Assembly: GCA_014155875.1 (NCBI GenBank)
Contig: JACEFZ010014612.1
Location: forward strand, 129,001-193,000
DNA length: 64,000 nucleotides
Direction: 5' to 3'
Source: Cepaea nemoralis
Taxonomy: Eukaryota > Mollusca > Gastropoda > Stylommatophora > Helicidae
This document shows, piece by piece, positions 54,411-64,000 of this stretch. The notes beneath the pieces are model-generated. The model was not told where the DNA came from. It saw only the letters and a program-made list of their open reading frames with translations, and did no database searches. Each line of letters opens with the position of its first letter. Positions within the stretch are counted from its first letter, which is position 1. The position numbers and the translations under genes are program-made.

Positions 54411-57318
54411 CTACATTTCATTGGGCATATTTATGGACTGTCGCTGACATTGTCTATACTCATACGTTGTCATTAAAATATCTGTATTATGTCACAGAGA
54501 GCAGAGGTTGTCTTATAATCATTCATTGTTGTCATCATTAAGATTCAGTTTGCTTTTCTTGTTCTTTAGCTGTCACAATCCAATCGCCTGTCTGGTGCCT
54601 GTGTGCTATAAATTAAACAATGCACCTGCCATGACCTAATTCGGGCTCTTTCATGGTGGTTGTCTTAAATGTCATTGACAATTAGTTTTCGCTGTCCACA
54701 GTGGTTTTTTCATAATCTCATAGTGTCATTGACATAGCTGTGTGTGCTCATCATATAATCTCATTGAACACAGTTGTGTCTGTGCTAGAAGGTTGTATAA
54801 ATTGTCATTGACAACATAGTTGTCTGCCGGTGACAGTGAGTTTATTTGGTAAGTATTCAGAATTGTGTCTGAAATCCCACTAATTTTGGTAATGCCTTCC
54901 AACATTTGTAACTGCAAAACACTTTACTGTTAGATTGTTATGCTAACACCAATGCCACAATGGGTTGTACTAATAGTAGAATTTTTTGGTCCTTCGCACC
55001 AACCCGATGGATCCGCCCCTGAACACGACCACGACTTGTGCGCTGGCAGATGGCACAATAGAACAATTTGTTAAAATAGTTAACAATAAAAAATAGTCCA
55101 CAATACATTGCGTGGCACCACACAAACCATATCTAGTTGTTTCATATACTCATAATCATACATTGTACATTCCATTGAAATACATAAGTGTTTTGAGGTT
55201 TCATTGTGTTCTTGAGTTTGTTTCTCTTTTTCTGTAGTTTGTCTATTTTTTATGAGTTGTGGTGTTTCTGTCTCGTTATTTTTTCGTTACAACCCCACCA
55301 CAATATATATTTTTTGTCCGATTAGTTGTTTATTGTAATTATAAGTAAATAAACAAATTATAATATTAACATAGTTCAGTTTTTTTTGTATATCTAATCA
55401 TCCGCTGGTTTTGTCGGGAAACATTATATTGAAATTGAAATGTTGTGGTGGAATGTTATCGTCCTCTATCAAGAAGGTCAGTTGTTTACGTCTACCCAAT
55501 AAGTCGTTTATAGAGTAGTTGGAAAACCGAAACTAGCATTCATCATTAGAATAGTTGTAGATCTTTTTGTTTGGTTAGGCTTTGTGTCACAGAGGGTTTG
55601 GTGTGTTACAATGAAACAAAAAAAATTGACCCACCAACCTACCCATTCATATTATCCAACTCTTGTGAAGTTTAAAAATTTGCACAGTTCGTGAATGTGT
55701 TGATGAAGTCGTGAAAATTGTTTGTCGTTGTTTTATTTTTTGTGGCTAATAAGCACACAGCCGGCAATTCATACATGTCACTTTATTGTGCTGGTTTTTT
55801 TTGTAGTAGTTTCTACCGCAAGGCGAGCAATTGGCTTGCTTGGCTTTGCTGATAATTTTATTGCTGATAACTGATGGATTAATCACCACAAAGTAGCTGG
55901 TTATACTTTCCTCTGCGACGATTTCCGCCGTGGTCGTTTGGATGGGAATTTTCTGTCTAAAAATTCATACAATCTCATTGTATAGTTGTTCCTGTCACAG
56001 GGGCGCCAACTTTTGTGTTGGTCGTATAAGTATTTGGATCACCTGGGTGGAGGAAGATTGGGGTTCAAATGGGCGTGGGTCTGGTATATCTTATGAAAAG
56101 CAGAAGCAAAGAACAGCCAAAGGTGCCCCTTCCTCCCCCTCCCTTCCATTCTAGCTTAATGGGACACCATATTTTTGTGTAACGCCCCCGGGTGGAAAAA
56201 GGATATTGGAAAAGGGGGTGTGGTTGAAAAACTATGGGAATCTATGGAAACTGGAAATGGAAATAACTTTGGAATGATGGAACTGTGGTGTGTGGAACAT
56301 GGAGTGGAAAACATGGAGGAATGGACAAAAAATAAATAAGAAAAATGGAATGGATGGAAGCTGTGTGGTCGGGAATGCCCGATTGTTATTTTAATTCCTT
56401 CAATGAATTCCGATATTATCTTTTAAAGTATTGATATATAAAGGTCACGTGAATGGCGTCGAATGAGAAGCATAGTGAATGGGGTGGTTCGGATGAAATG
56501 ATGATGAAGTTTTGGAAGATCCAGTTTCCCAAATCATTGAGAAAGAAACAGACAAATTGTGTTAAACCAATGGGTGTTGCTCCTCCAAAAAAAAAAAAAA
56601 GAGAAACTCGCCTCGTAAGAGGTAGGTAAGTCGGTGTGCAATCAGGGGTGACACTCCAAGCCGTCGTAGAGAGTTAGAGAGTAAATGATGTTGAATGTGC
56701 GTGAGGTTTTTGTGATTGACGGGGATTGCCAAAATAATAACGTCAATTTAAAATTAGGAAAACGTGAACATTGTAATATGAGGTGGGGTGGTGGGGGGTG
56801 GCAAAGAAATGGAAGGGGAACACTGAATATCAACCTTCAGGTATATGTGTTTTGTCGAGATGGAAAGGAATTGGAATGATAACATCCGAGAAATATCAAA
56901 TAATCCATTCCGATGGAGAGAACCAATAACGAGATGTAGCACTTATTATGGATTTGAGAGATGAAAGTATGTTGGACAATGTGAGAGAGAATATTATGGT
57001 GAAGTCATCGGGCAGACCTTTTATTTTCAACACCATTCAAGTTTATGCATCCAAACAACAAACAGCAGTGATGACAGCATCGATGAATTTTATAGTGATA
57101 TGTATAATGCTTTCAAGAAGTGCAAATATTAAGAATTATATATCATATTGAGAGTCTGTAATGCTATTACAATACTTTACGGCAAAAGTTGAAGATGATG
57201 ATTATGATTGTTAACACACCCTCATCCAATGTCCAAGTAATATGAAAACGTGTTTGGATAAAAGCAGAATAAAGGGGTCCCGTAAATTTTACAATGAAAG
57301 AACAACTATAACATATAC
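54411..57318. other. unassigned A/B intron sequence
   Basis: 2.9 kb of mostly AT-rich DNA. It has an oligo-A run at about 56587-56601 and a loose cluster of CATTGACA-like words at 54.47-54.87 kb. I recognise no gene, SINE or LINE. A 74-codon frame near 56.0 kb is not convincing. Confidence 0.35.
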
Positions 57319-57427
57319 CTGTAGGTGATATCTCCAACGGCGAGCAAACGACTAGGCCTAGAAGATCTTGGAAATAACACGCTGACTTCTGAAGGTCCAC
57401 CAAGTGTCATTGCAGTCACCACATTTC
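57319..57427 (-). CDS. exon A, most upstream exon found of the IgGFc-binding-like gene
   Basis: 109 nt. The acceptor is ATGAACAAG (57428-57429), weaker than the others, and the donor GTATAT. Two nt complete an upstream codon, then 35 codons (NVVTAMTLGGPSEVSVLFPR start), two nt out. In the family this is the early 'vv.n.g...v.v.fP....' strand of the domain, so the signal peptide and perhaps 30-60 residues lie further upstream, possibly outside the window. It is supported mainly by phase fit with exon B. Confidence 0.6.
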
Positions 57428-57720
57428 CTTGTTCATGAAGCAATCATACACATAACTGACACAGTGTACGTCAATAAGTAAGTATTAACTGTCCATACAA
57501 TATGCATTCTGTTAGACTGCTTACAGTCTTATTATTATCATTTATAGTCAGCATCACCATGTTTACTGCCACATGATGTAGACGATATGTATCTCTAGAG
57601 ATCTAGGTCATCGGTGTTTCGTGTTCATCTTTTGATGTAATTATATTTTATGTAATTATTGTATTATTATAGAGAACTAGAGAATTGTTTAGATTATGCA
57701 GAACTTCATTTATATGATAA

Positions 57721-57940
57721 TTATGTTTGCCTCGCGCTCCGAAGATTGTGGGTCGATTCCGGGTTACTTCTTTCGGTTCATGGATGCATTTTTCAAGGAG
57801 GCTCCTAGGGATCGTCGCAGCAACTACGGAGTTCGTGCTTTGTGCGACTCTTTCGGCAGGCCGCATTGCGGACAGAGGCCAAGTCATATGGGACAAAACC
57901 CGGTGCAATTAAGTCGATCCTCTCGACTTTTAAGATTAGC
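57721..57940 (+). mobile_element. SINE-C copy
   Basis: GCGCTCCGAAGATTGTGGGT with the B box GGTCGATTCC, then GAGTTCGTGCTTTGTGCGAC, CATATGGGACAAAACCCGG and TCGATCCTCTCGACTTTTAA. The first part of the tRNA head is lost. Confidence 0.65.
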
Positions 57941-58276
57941 TTAAAAAAATATGTTGATGACATTCTTCCACGCAGCCATCTTATACCGAACAAATAGTTG
58001 TTCTCGATCTACTCCTGCTTCTTCTACTGCATATCTATTCCAGTCGTCACGATATTTCACCAATGCTCTGCCTCTTAATACGTTATTGGAGAATGCTGTT
58101 TGCCGTTTTCTCACAGTTGCATCTAATACTCTACTTTCATTAGACTCTTCCAGGCATAATAAAGTATACATGTGCTGGCTGTTGGTTTGTCGAGACTCAT
58201 GTCTGCTCCATTTTTCACATAGGGCAGTGAGTAAGGAGAATTTTGTGTGATATTTACTGACACAGGCACGGAGCAT
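57941..58276 (-). other. unrecognised 111-codon open frame
   Basis: A minus-strand frame with a charged, plausibly folded composition (contains YRDDWNRYAVEEAGVDREQL). I recognise no family and there are no splice signals that would join it to exon A. It may be a transposon relic, since a LINE-Z fragment follows just upstream on the same strand. Confidence 0.25.
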
Positions 58277-58324
58277 AATGGGGCGACCCTTTGCCGTGAA
58301 GCTGAAACCGCGACTAACTGAATA

Positions 58325-58420
58325 ACAGCTCTCCTAGGCAATCGTTGTTAGCCACTATGACAGTCCAAGATATTGGCAACATTCGCCTTCGATACCAAGT
58401 CTACGTTGCCTTAGAAAAAA
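58325..58420 (-). pseudogene. LINE-Z C-terminal fragment
   Basis: Minus-strand frames give RRMLPISWTVIVANND-like sequence, matching the WFLRRMLRISWTVKVTNID part of LINE-Z copy 1 at 4.79 kb. Confidence 0.45.
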
Positions 58421-58427
58421 AAAAACA

Positions 58428-58615
58428 TTAGTTGTATGTCATTTACACTATTTTCGAGATGGTTCAATAAAAGCCAACATTTATTGTCTGCATTAATTTA
58501 CATTCAGTAGTTTGATGTTGTTTTCTGAACGGCCTACAAACCTCTGAAATCAGCGCAAAGTAGTCTGCTTCCAGCCTACCCGCGGCTGATAACTTTGAAC
58601 CAATGACACGGTAAG
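58428..58615 (-). mobile_element. SINE-A copy, decayed
   Basis: CATTCAGTAGTTTGATGTTG, then TTTCTGAACGGCCTAC, then CAGCGCAAAGTAGTCTGCTT. The 3' end and head are degraded. Confidence 0.5.
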
Positions 58616-58718
58616 TAGCGAAATTGTTAAACTGCGTTCACCAACATCTAATCTACAGATGAAGATCCGTACCCTTTAAACTCTTCCTAATTTGCTCGTT
58701 GGCATTTCAAGAAGCAAT

Positions 58719-58720
58719 GC

Positions 58721-58765
<45 letters not shown>

Positions 58766-59733
58766 CATTATTTTTGAAGGGTTACAAACTGAGCACGCAT
58801 ACACGTGTTACATTCGGCCCTTCCAATCACTCATCTTTCGTTCATCAGTAGTGTATGATACATTCACATAGCAAAAAACCATGTTATGAGACACATCTCG
58901 CACCCACCCACACACACACCCCCAAACACACACACACCCAGACAAACATATATGACCCCCCCACGCCTCCCCCACCCACACACCCCACACCTACACACAT
59001 CTCCTCACCCCATACACACCCCAGCGCATCCCCAACCCACATACTCTCACCAATCCACATATCCTTCACCCACCCACACAACCCCAACCACTCAGCCAAA
59101 CACACATCCCCCACTCACACACACACACACATCCCTTGGCACCCCACACATCCCGCACCCATCCTCACACATCTCCCACCAACCCACACACATCTACCCC
59201 GACACACTTCTCCCCACCCATACACACACACATCCCACACCGATCTTCCAACCCACACACACTCACCCACTCACACATCCTCCACCCATTCACCTATACA
59301 CACCCAATCACCTATCTCTCAACCACATATCCTTCAACCACACATCTCCCACCCATACACAATCTCCCCCACATCCCACAAAACCCCCACCCGTACACAT
59401 CCCCCACCACACACATCTGCCCACGCAAACACAATCCCTCACAATACATACATCTCCGACACCCCCCCCCCACACACACACGTACTCATTCCTCAACCAC
59501 TCACACCCACACATCCCCCACCTACCCACCAACACATACATCCCCTACCTACCCACCCACACTCACACACCGCAACCACCCAGCCAAACACACACACACA
59601 CACCCACACTCACACACATCCCTTATCCAACCTCACATCCCACACCAAACCACACCTTCCACACACAACCACACCTCCTCCTCCCATCCACACAGACATC
59701 CCTCACCCAAACATTCCTTTCCCACACACATCT
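58719..59733 (-). mobile_element. VNTR retroelement copy 2, 3' part
   Basis: Read leftward: GT-rich VNTR, the conserved block (58790-58890) with CCAATCACTCATCTTTCGTT on the plus strand, then a tail of TGAT/ATTG tetramers (58721-58765). The rest of its VNTR lies beyond the LINE at 62836-64000. The whole insertion parallels 5153-6166. Confidence 0.6.
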
Positions 59734-59861
59734 TCTTCTTCTTCTTTCGTTCGTTTGAAATATGTCTATAACTGCAGTGCTGTCTCTTGTATGAATTGAA
59801 CTGTCTTTTTCAGTTCACACAGCGGTCCATAGAGTTTGTCTTCCACTGTCGTCTCTCTAGG

Positions 59862-60329
59862 CTAGAAGGTTTGCCTAGATATGTTATATTTTGGGCAGTC
59901 TTGGAGTATGTGCTCTGCTGTCTGCGACGCCAATCCACATGTACACATGGCTGTTTCACCAATCTTGAATTTTGTATACATGTTTTTGCGTAATCTATTG
60001 TGCCCTGTTCTGAGGCGCAGAATAATGACTTGTTCTGGTCTATCCATAACGTGGTAGTCATCTTGAGCAGGTTTTGGTGGCTTTCTGACTGATTTGATCA
60101 TTCTTTTCTTTTGGTGGTATGTTACAGGCACACCAGGCTGTTCTTCTTTGGCTCCTTCCTTAGCCAATTGATCAGCTCTGTCGTTCCCGGGTACTCCACA
60201 GTGGGATGGTATCCACTGTATGGTGACCTTATGCTGACTGCTAAGTTCAGAAAGTAGTGTCCTTAGTATAGGCAATTTCCCAGACAGGAGCGCCTCGAGT
60301 ACTGATTTTGCATCTGTCAATAGCACCAC
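59862..60329 (-). pseudogene. LINE RNase H domain and C-terminal finger
   Basis: 155 codons: LTDAKSVLEAL, then IQWIPSHCGVPGNDRADQLA (last RNase H block), CTCGLASQTAEHILQDCPKY (finger-like tail). It is in frame with the RT segment but separated from it by one TAA at about 60463-60465. A further shift after ISRQTF precedes LEEKLYG-like sequence (VEDKLYGPLCELKKTVQF). Confidence 0.8.
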
Positions 60330-60464
60330 AGGTTGTGTACCATTGCTGGTATTTAGTAATTTCTCTGTTGCTATCTTGATTGCCTCTATTTCAGCATCGT
60401 AGTTATGGCAGTAATTTCCTGTCGGTACTCTAGCTGTGCCCCTGGTATTATTTGGGTATTCTAT

Positions 60465-61796
60465 TTACACTCCCGCTCCTCCATTTCGAACAGCATTTTG
60501 TGCTGACCCATCTGTGTAGACTCGGATCCAGAGGTCCTGTCGGTATTCTTCATCAAGGATGCTGAGAGTGGCTGTTCTGCGCTGCACACTGTTCTGATCT
60601 TCCTTGTCAAATATTCCTCTCACTTTTGTCTGGATTTGTAATGATAGTCTATGCTCATCTTTCCATGGAGTTCGCTCTGGAATAGTTGTTAGGGGGATAC
60701 CAACTGTGGGCAGATCGGTGGTTTCTCTGCAGAGTCGTTTGGCCTGGTGTATAAAACTACTTCTTTTCAACCGCCCCATAGCTAGGTTTTCAAATCTGTT
60801 CTTCATAGGGTGGCCTGGCAAGCTGAGGAACTTTTCTGCTTGTATTAGCGTTTTCGTATCTCTGCGCTCACTCAGTGCTTGTGTCCTCCCCATCTTCTCC
60901 ATTTCCACTATAGGGGTTGATCTCATCCCTCCTGTGGTGACTATAAGTGCTTGATTTTGCACTTTGTCCAGCTCTTGTAGTGTGGTTTTTGCTGCCGAAC
61001 ACCATGCAGTTGACCCGTATTCCAGGTGTGGTCGTATGCTCTGTTGATAAACTTTGCTAAGTATTTTCCCACTGGCTCCCCATGTGGTTCCACTTAGCTT
61101 TCTCAGGATGGCTATTTTCCTTCTGGCTTTTGCTATTGCTTTGTTGATGTGCTTTCTCCATGTCAGCCTGCCATTAAATGTTACTCCAAGGTATGTTGGT
61201 TCTTTATCTTCTCGTAGGGGTGTTCCATTTATCTGGATGGTCCCTGACTTTTGTTTTGGAGAGAGGGTAAATAGGGTGGTGCTGCACTTGTCAGTGTTTA
61301 TGCTGACACACCATCTATTTGCCCATGCAACAAATGTATCTACAGCTCTTTGTAGTAATCTGGTGGCCACTGATGCATGTTCATTTGTGCTCCATAGAAC
61401 CAGGTCATCGGCATACATTGCGGCTTTAATTCCATGCGGTAGATTAGCAACGAGATCATTGATGAAGATTAGAAAGAGTGTGGGGGACAATACTCCGCCC
61501 TGGGGAACTCCGCGACGCAGTAGTACTTTCTTGCTCTTTAGTCCGTCTATCTGTACTCGGGCTCTTCTGTTGTGCAAGTATGCTTTCACCCATTTGTACA
61601 TTCTTCCATTGACTTTGCAGTTTCTCAGTTTATTCATCAGACCTTCTTTCCAGACTTTGTCAAAGGCTTTCTTCAAATCTATCCATGCCGCAAGCACCAG
61701 CTTCTTCTCTTGGAATGCATCCTCAATTTCTTGAGAGAGGTAGGTTGTCTGATCTTCCGTAGAGTAGCACTGCCTAAAGCCAGCCTGCTGTGGCAC
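60465..61796 (-). pseudogene. LINE reverse transcriptase domain
   Basis: 443 codons, open. It has QAGFRQCYSTEDQ at the start, then AWIDLKKAFDKVWKEGL, RRGVPQGGVLSPTLFLIFIN, catalytic MYADDLVLWS, YLGVTF, LEYGSTAWC and, at the end, the first RNase H block VYTDGSAQNAVRNGGAGV. All RT catalytic residues are intact. It is followed by a premature TAA and preceded by a frameshift at about 61.89 kb. Confidence 0.85.
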
Positions 61797-61878
61797 AAGG
61801 ATGTTTTTACTTTCAATGTACCACTGCAGTCTGTGATTGATGATGCGCTCCAGTGTTTTGCAGAGACAGCTGGTGAGG

Positions 61879-62439
61879 CTAATTGGTCTGTAGGGAACTA
61901 TCTTTCCCTGATTTTAGGAGGGGTATCATGATTGCTTCTCTCCAGGCTTGTGGAACACTGTCTAAAGTCCAACTGTTATTGAAGATCTGCAACATCTTTG
62001 CTTTGGCCTCTGTTCCTAGGTTCCTGATCATTTCATTGGAGATACCATCAGCTCCTGGTGACTTTCTCATTTTCAGTTTTGATATGGCTAGCTCCAGTTC
62101 GCTGATTGTGATGGGTGCCTCCAGAACCTCGTGTACTATTTCCTTCTGTCCTGTATGATGCAGTTTCTCTTGAATCTCTTGTTGTTTCTCTGGACTGATT
62201 TTGATATTGTTATCTTGTGCGAATGAGTCCGCAAAATGGTCAGCTGCTTGCTTTCTTGTTAAGATGTTTCCATCTTTATGTAGTGCAATTTTTGAGTTTC
62301 TCCCTGTGCCCTCATCGTTAAGTTGTTTTATTAGCTTCCACAATTTCCTTGTGTCTCTTTCAAAGTTCAGAGACTGTATTTTCCTGCCAGCTTTTCCGTC
62401 TAGCCTGCAGCTTGGCCCTTTGAAATTTGGCTTTTGCAT
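61879..62439 (-). pseudogene. LINE linker and RT N-terminal segment
   Basis: 186 codons with a LWKLIKQLNDEGTG region, then KLKMRKSPGADGISNEMIRN and EAIMIPLLKSGKD (RT motif 0/1). A one-base indel after SGKDSS shifts the frame to YRPISLTS-type sequence that leads into the main RT segment. Confidence 0.7.
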
Positions 62440-62478
62440 GCTGGAATTTATTGTGGTGCTCTTGGCTGGGTGTGGCCT

Positions 62479-62835
62479 CTACTTGCTTTCTACATACTTC
62501 CACATCATTATGCAACTGTTCCAGTTCACTACTCCAGTAGGGTTTATATTTTTACGGGCTCCTCTTGGTACTGTTTCTCGCGCTGCCTGTAGTATGCATT
62601 TCCCAAACTCTTCAACTACTTTATTTATGTCTTTCTCAGTGTTCAGGTTTCTAACCAGTATGCTGGTGTGATTCTTGTACATTGCCCGGTCTGCTTTCTT
62701 GTAGTTCCACCTCGAGAGGGTGCTGCTTTCACTTACAAGCTCATTTTCTACAGTTAGAAAGACTGGTCGATGGTCACTGCCACCTAGTTGTTTCCCAACA
62801 ATTCGTGTAATGTTCCACTCCAGGTCTGGTGAATG
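62479..62835 (-). pseudogene. LINE endonuclease C-terminal end (5'-truncated)
   Basis: It starts inside the AP endonuclease at GGSDHRPVFLTVENE (the SDHxPV catalytic block) and continues into the linker. Everything upstream is missing, the normal result of incomplete reverse transcription. Confidence 0.75.
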
Positions 62836-64000
62836 TAGTGTATGATACATTCACATAGCAAAAAACCAAGTTATGAGACACATCTCGCACCCACCCACAC
62901 ACACCCCCAAACACACACACACACCCAGACAAACATATATGACCCCCCCACGCCTCCCCCACCCACACACCCCATACCTACACACATCTCCTCACCCCAT
63001 ACACATCCCAACGCATCCCCAACCCACATACTCTCACCAATCCACATATCCTTCACCCACCCAAAAAACCCCAACCACTCAGCCAAACACACATCCCCCA
63101 CCCACACACACACACACATCCCTTGGCACCCCACACATCCCGCACCCATCCTCACACATCTCCCACCAACCCACACACATCCACCCCGACACACTTCTCC
63201 CCACCCACACACACACACATTCCATACCGTTCTCCCAACCCACACACACTCACCCACATCCTCCACCCATTCACCTATACACACCCAATCACCTATCCCT
63301 CAACCACATATCCCTCAACCACACATCTCCCACCCATACACAATCTCCCCCACATCCCACAAAACCCCCACCCGTACACATCCCCCACCACACACATCTG
63401 CCCACGCAAACACAATCCCTCACCAATACATACATCTCCGACACCCCCCCCCACACACACACACACGTACTCATTCCTCAACCACTCACACCCACACATC
63501 CCCCACCTACCCATGAAATCATACATTCCCCACCTACCCACCCACACTCACACACCGCAACCACCCAGCCAAACACACACCCCCACCTTCACACACATCC
63601 CTCACCCAACCGCACATCCCACACCCAACCACAGTTCCACACACAACCACATCTCCTCCTCCCATCCACACAGACATCCCTCACCCAAACATTTCTTTCC
63701 CACACACATCTAATATCCCACACCCCCACACCAAAATACACATCCCCCACAAACACACACATCCCCACACACGCATCCCCCACATACAACCCCACTCACG
63801 TTCCTCACCCACACAAATATCTCCCACACATCTCACACTCCCACACTTCGCCACTTACAAATACCCTCGCTATACACACACACACACACACACACACATC
63901 TTTCACCCACCCACACTTCCCCCACCCACACATACATATCCCCCACACACATCCCATACTTACTCCCACACCCATCACACACCTATCCCCCAACCCACAG
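62836..64000 (-). mobile_element. VNTR retroelement copy 2, 5' part (VNTR continuing past the window)
   Basis: 62836-63711 duplicates 58849-59733, including the non-repetitive TAGTGTATGATACATTCACA start and the CACACCC-type array. 63712-64000 is further array with no second copy. The element's 5' end is not in the window. Confidence 0.6.

Larger units (their letters stand above)
59734..62835 (-). mobile_element. I/Nimb-like LINE, 5'-truncated, flanked by a ~880-bp direct repeat
   Basis: 3.1 kb, minus strand: endonuclease C-terminal end, RT, RNase H, zinc-finger tail, then a GAA-repeat 3' end (59734-59745). Repeats 58849-59733 and 62836-63711 abut its two ends. A few frameshifts and stops interrupt ORF2. 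RNase H and the TAEHILQDCP tail place it in the I-group (I, Nimb, Ingi relatives). Confidence 0.8.

Noticed and set aside
58855..59799. 314-, 290- and 211-codon plus-strand frames
   Set aside because: His/Pro/Thr-rich translations of the CACACCC array in three frames at once; no start context or domain. The frames at 62842-63713 and 5141-6004 are the same artefact.
61054..61734. 226-codon plus-strand frame
   Set aside because: Antisense shadow of the LINE RT, which has clear motifs on the minus strand.

Overview
This is a eukaryotic, intron-rich, repeat-packed window. There are no bacterial-style genes, operons, rRNAs or functional tRNAs. I infer an invertebrate, most likely a mollusc or another lophotrochozoan. 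The reasons are a split gene for an IgGFc-binding-domain protein, RNase H-bearing I/Nimb-like LINEs, RTE-like LINEs, tRNA-derived SINEs, mariner and hAT miniature elements, and very large GT-, TCTG- and GGA-rich arrays. The species cannot be fixed from sequence alone.

The one host gene I can assemble lies on the minus strand between about 57.43 kb and 14.44 kb. Seven exons (A to G, 109+130+153+151+183+170+444 nt) join through consensus GT/AG splice sites with compatible reading phase at all six junctions. They give about 446 residues: an IgGFc-binding-type beta domain, then a Ser/Thr-rich stalk, one transmembrane helix and a short basic tail. The first exon(s), with the signal peptide, are not identified. 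About 97% of the 43-kb span is intron, filled with transposons and arrays.

Layout. At 0.3-4.2 kb is a nearly full-length RTE/CFDP2-like LINE with an open endonuclease-RT-zinc finger frame. At 4.5-7.1 kb is a decayed RTE-like LINE broken by a 1-kb element made of a GT-rich VNTR, a conserved 3' block and a pentamer tail. From 7.1 to 14.4 kb there are SINEs, LINE relics and simple repeats. From 14.4 to 25.6 kb lie exons G and F, separated by mariner fragments, a 20-bp minisatellite and a second LINE copy that carries a 3.65-kb insertion with TG..CA ends and a 5-bp target duplication. From 25.6 to 32.9 kb lie exons E and D, SINEs, a hAT miniature element with a perfect 8-bp duplication, and a hammerhead-ribozyme-like motif. 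From 35.6 to 51.2 kb is a macrosatellite of units with conserved ends and huge polypurine cores; it surrounds exon C and is interrupted by a LINE ORF1 element. From 51.7 to 57.4 kb lie exons B and A and a second ORF1 element. From 58.7 to 64 kb a second VNTR element is split by an I/Nimb-like LINE, and a direct repeat of about 880 bp abuts both LINE ends.

The mobile parts show order in time: SINE into LINE, hAT element into LINE, LTR-like element into LINE, VNTR element into LINE, LINE into VNTR element, and ORF1 element into macrosatellite. Family names such as SINE-A, LINE-Z and R3 are labels I made up for this window.
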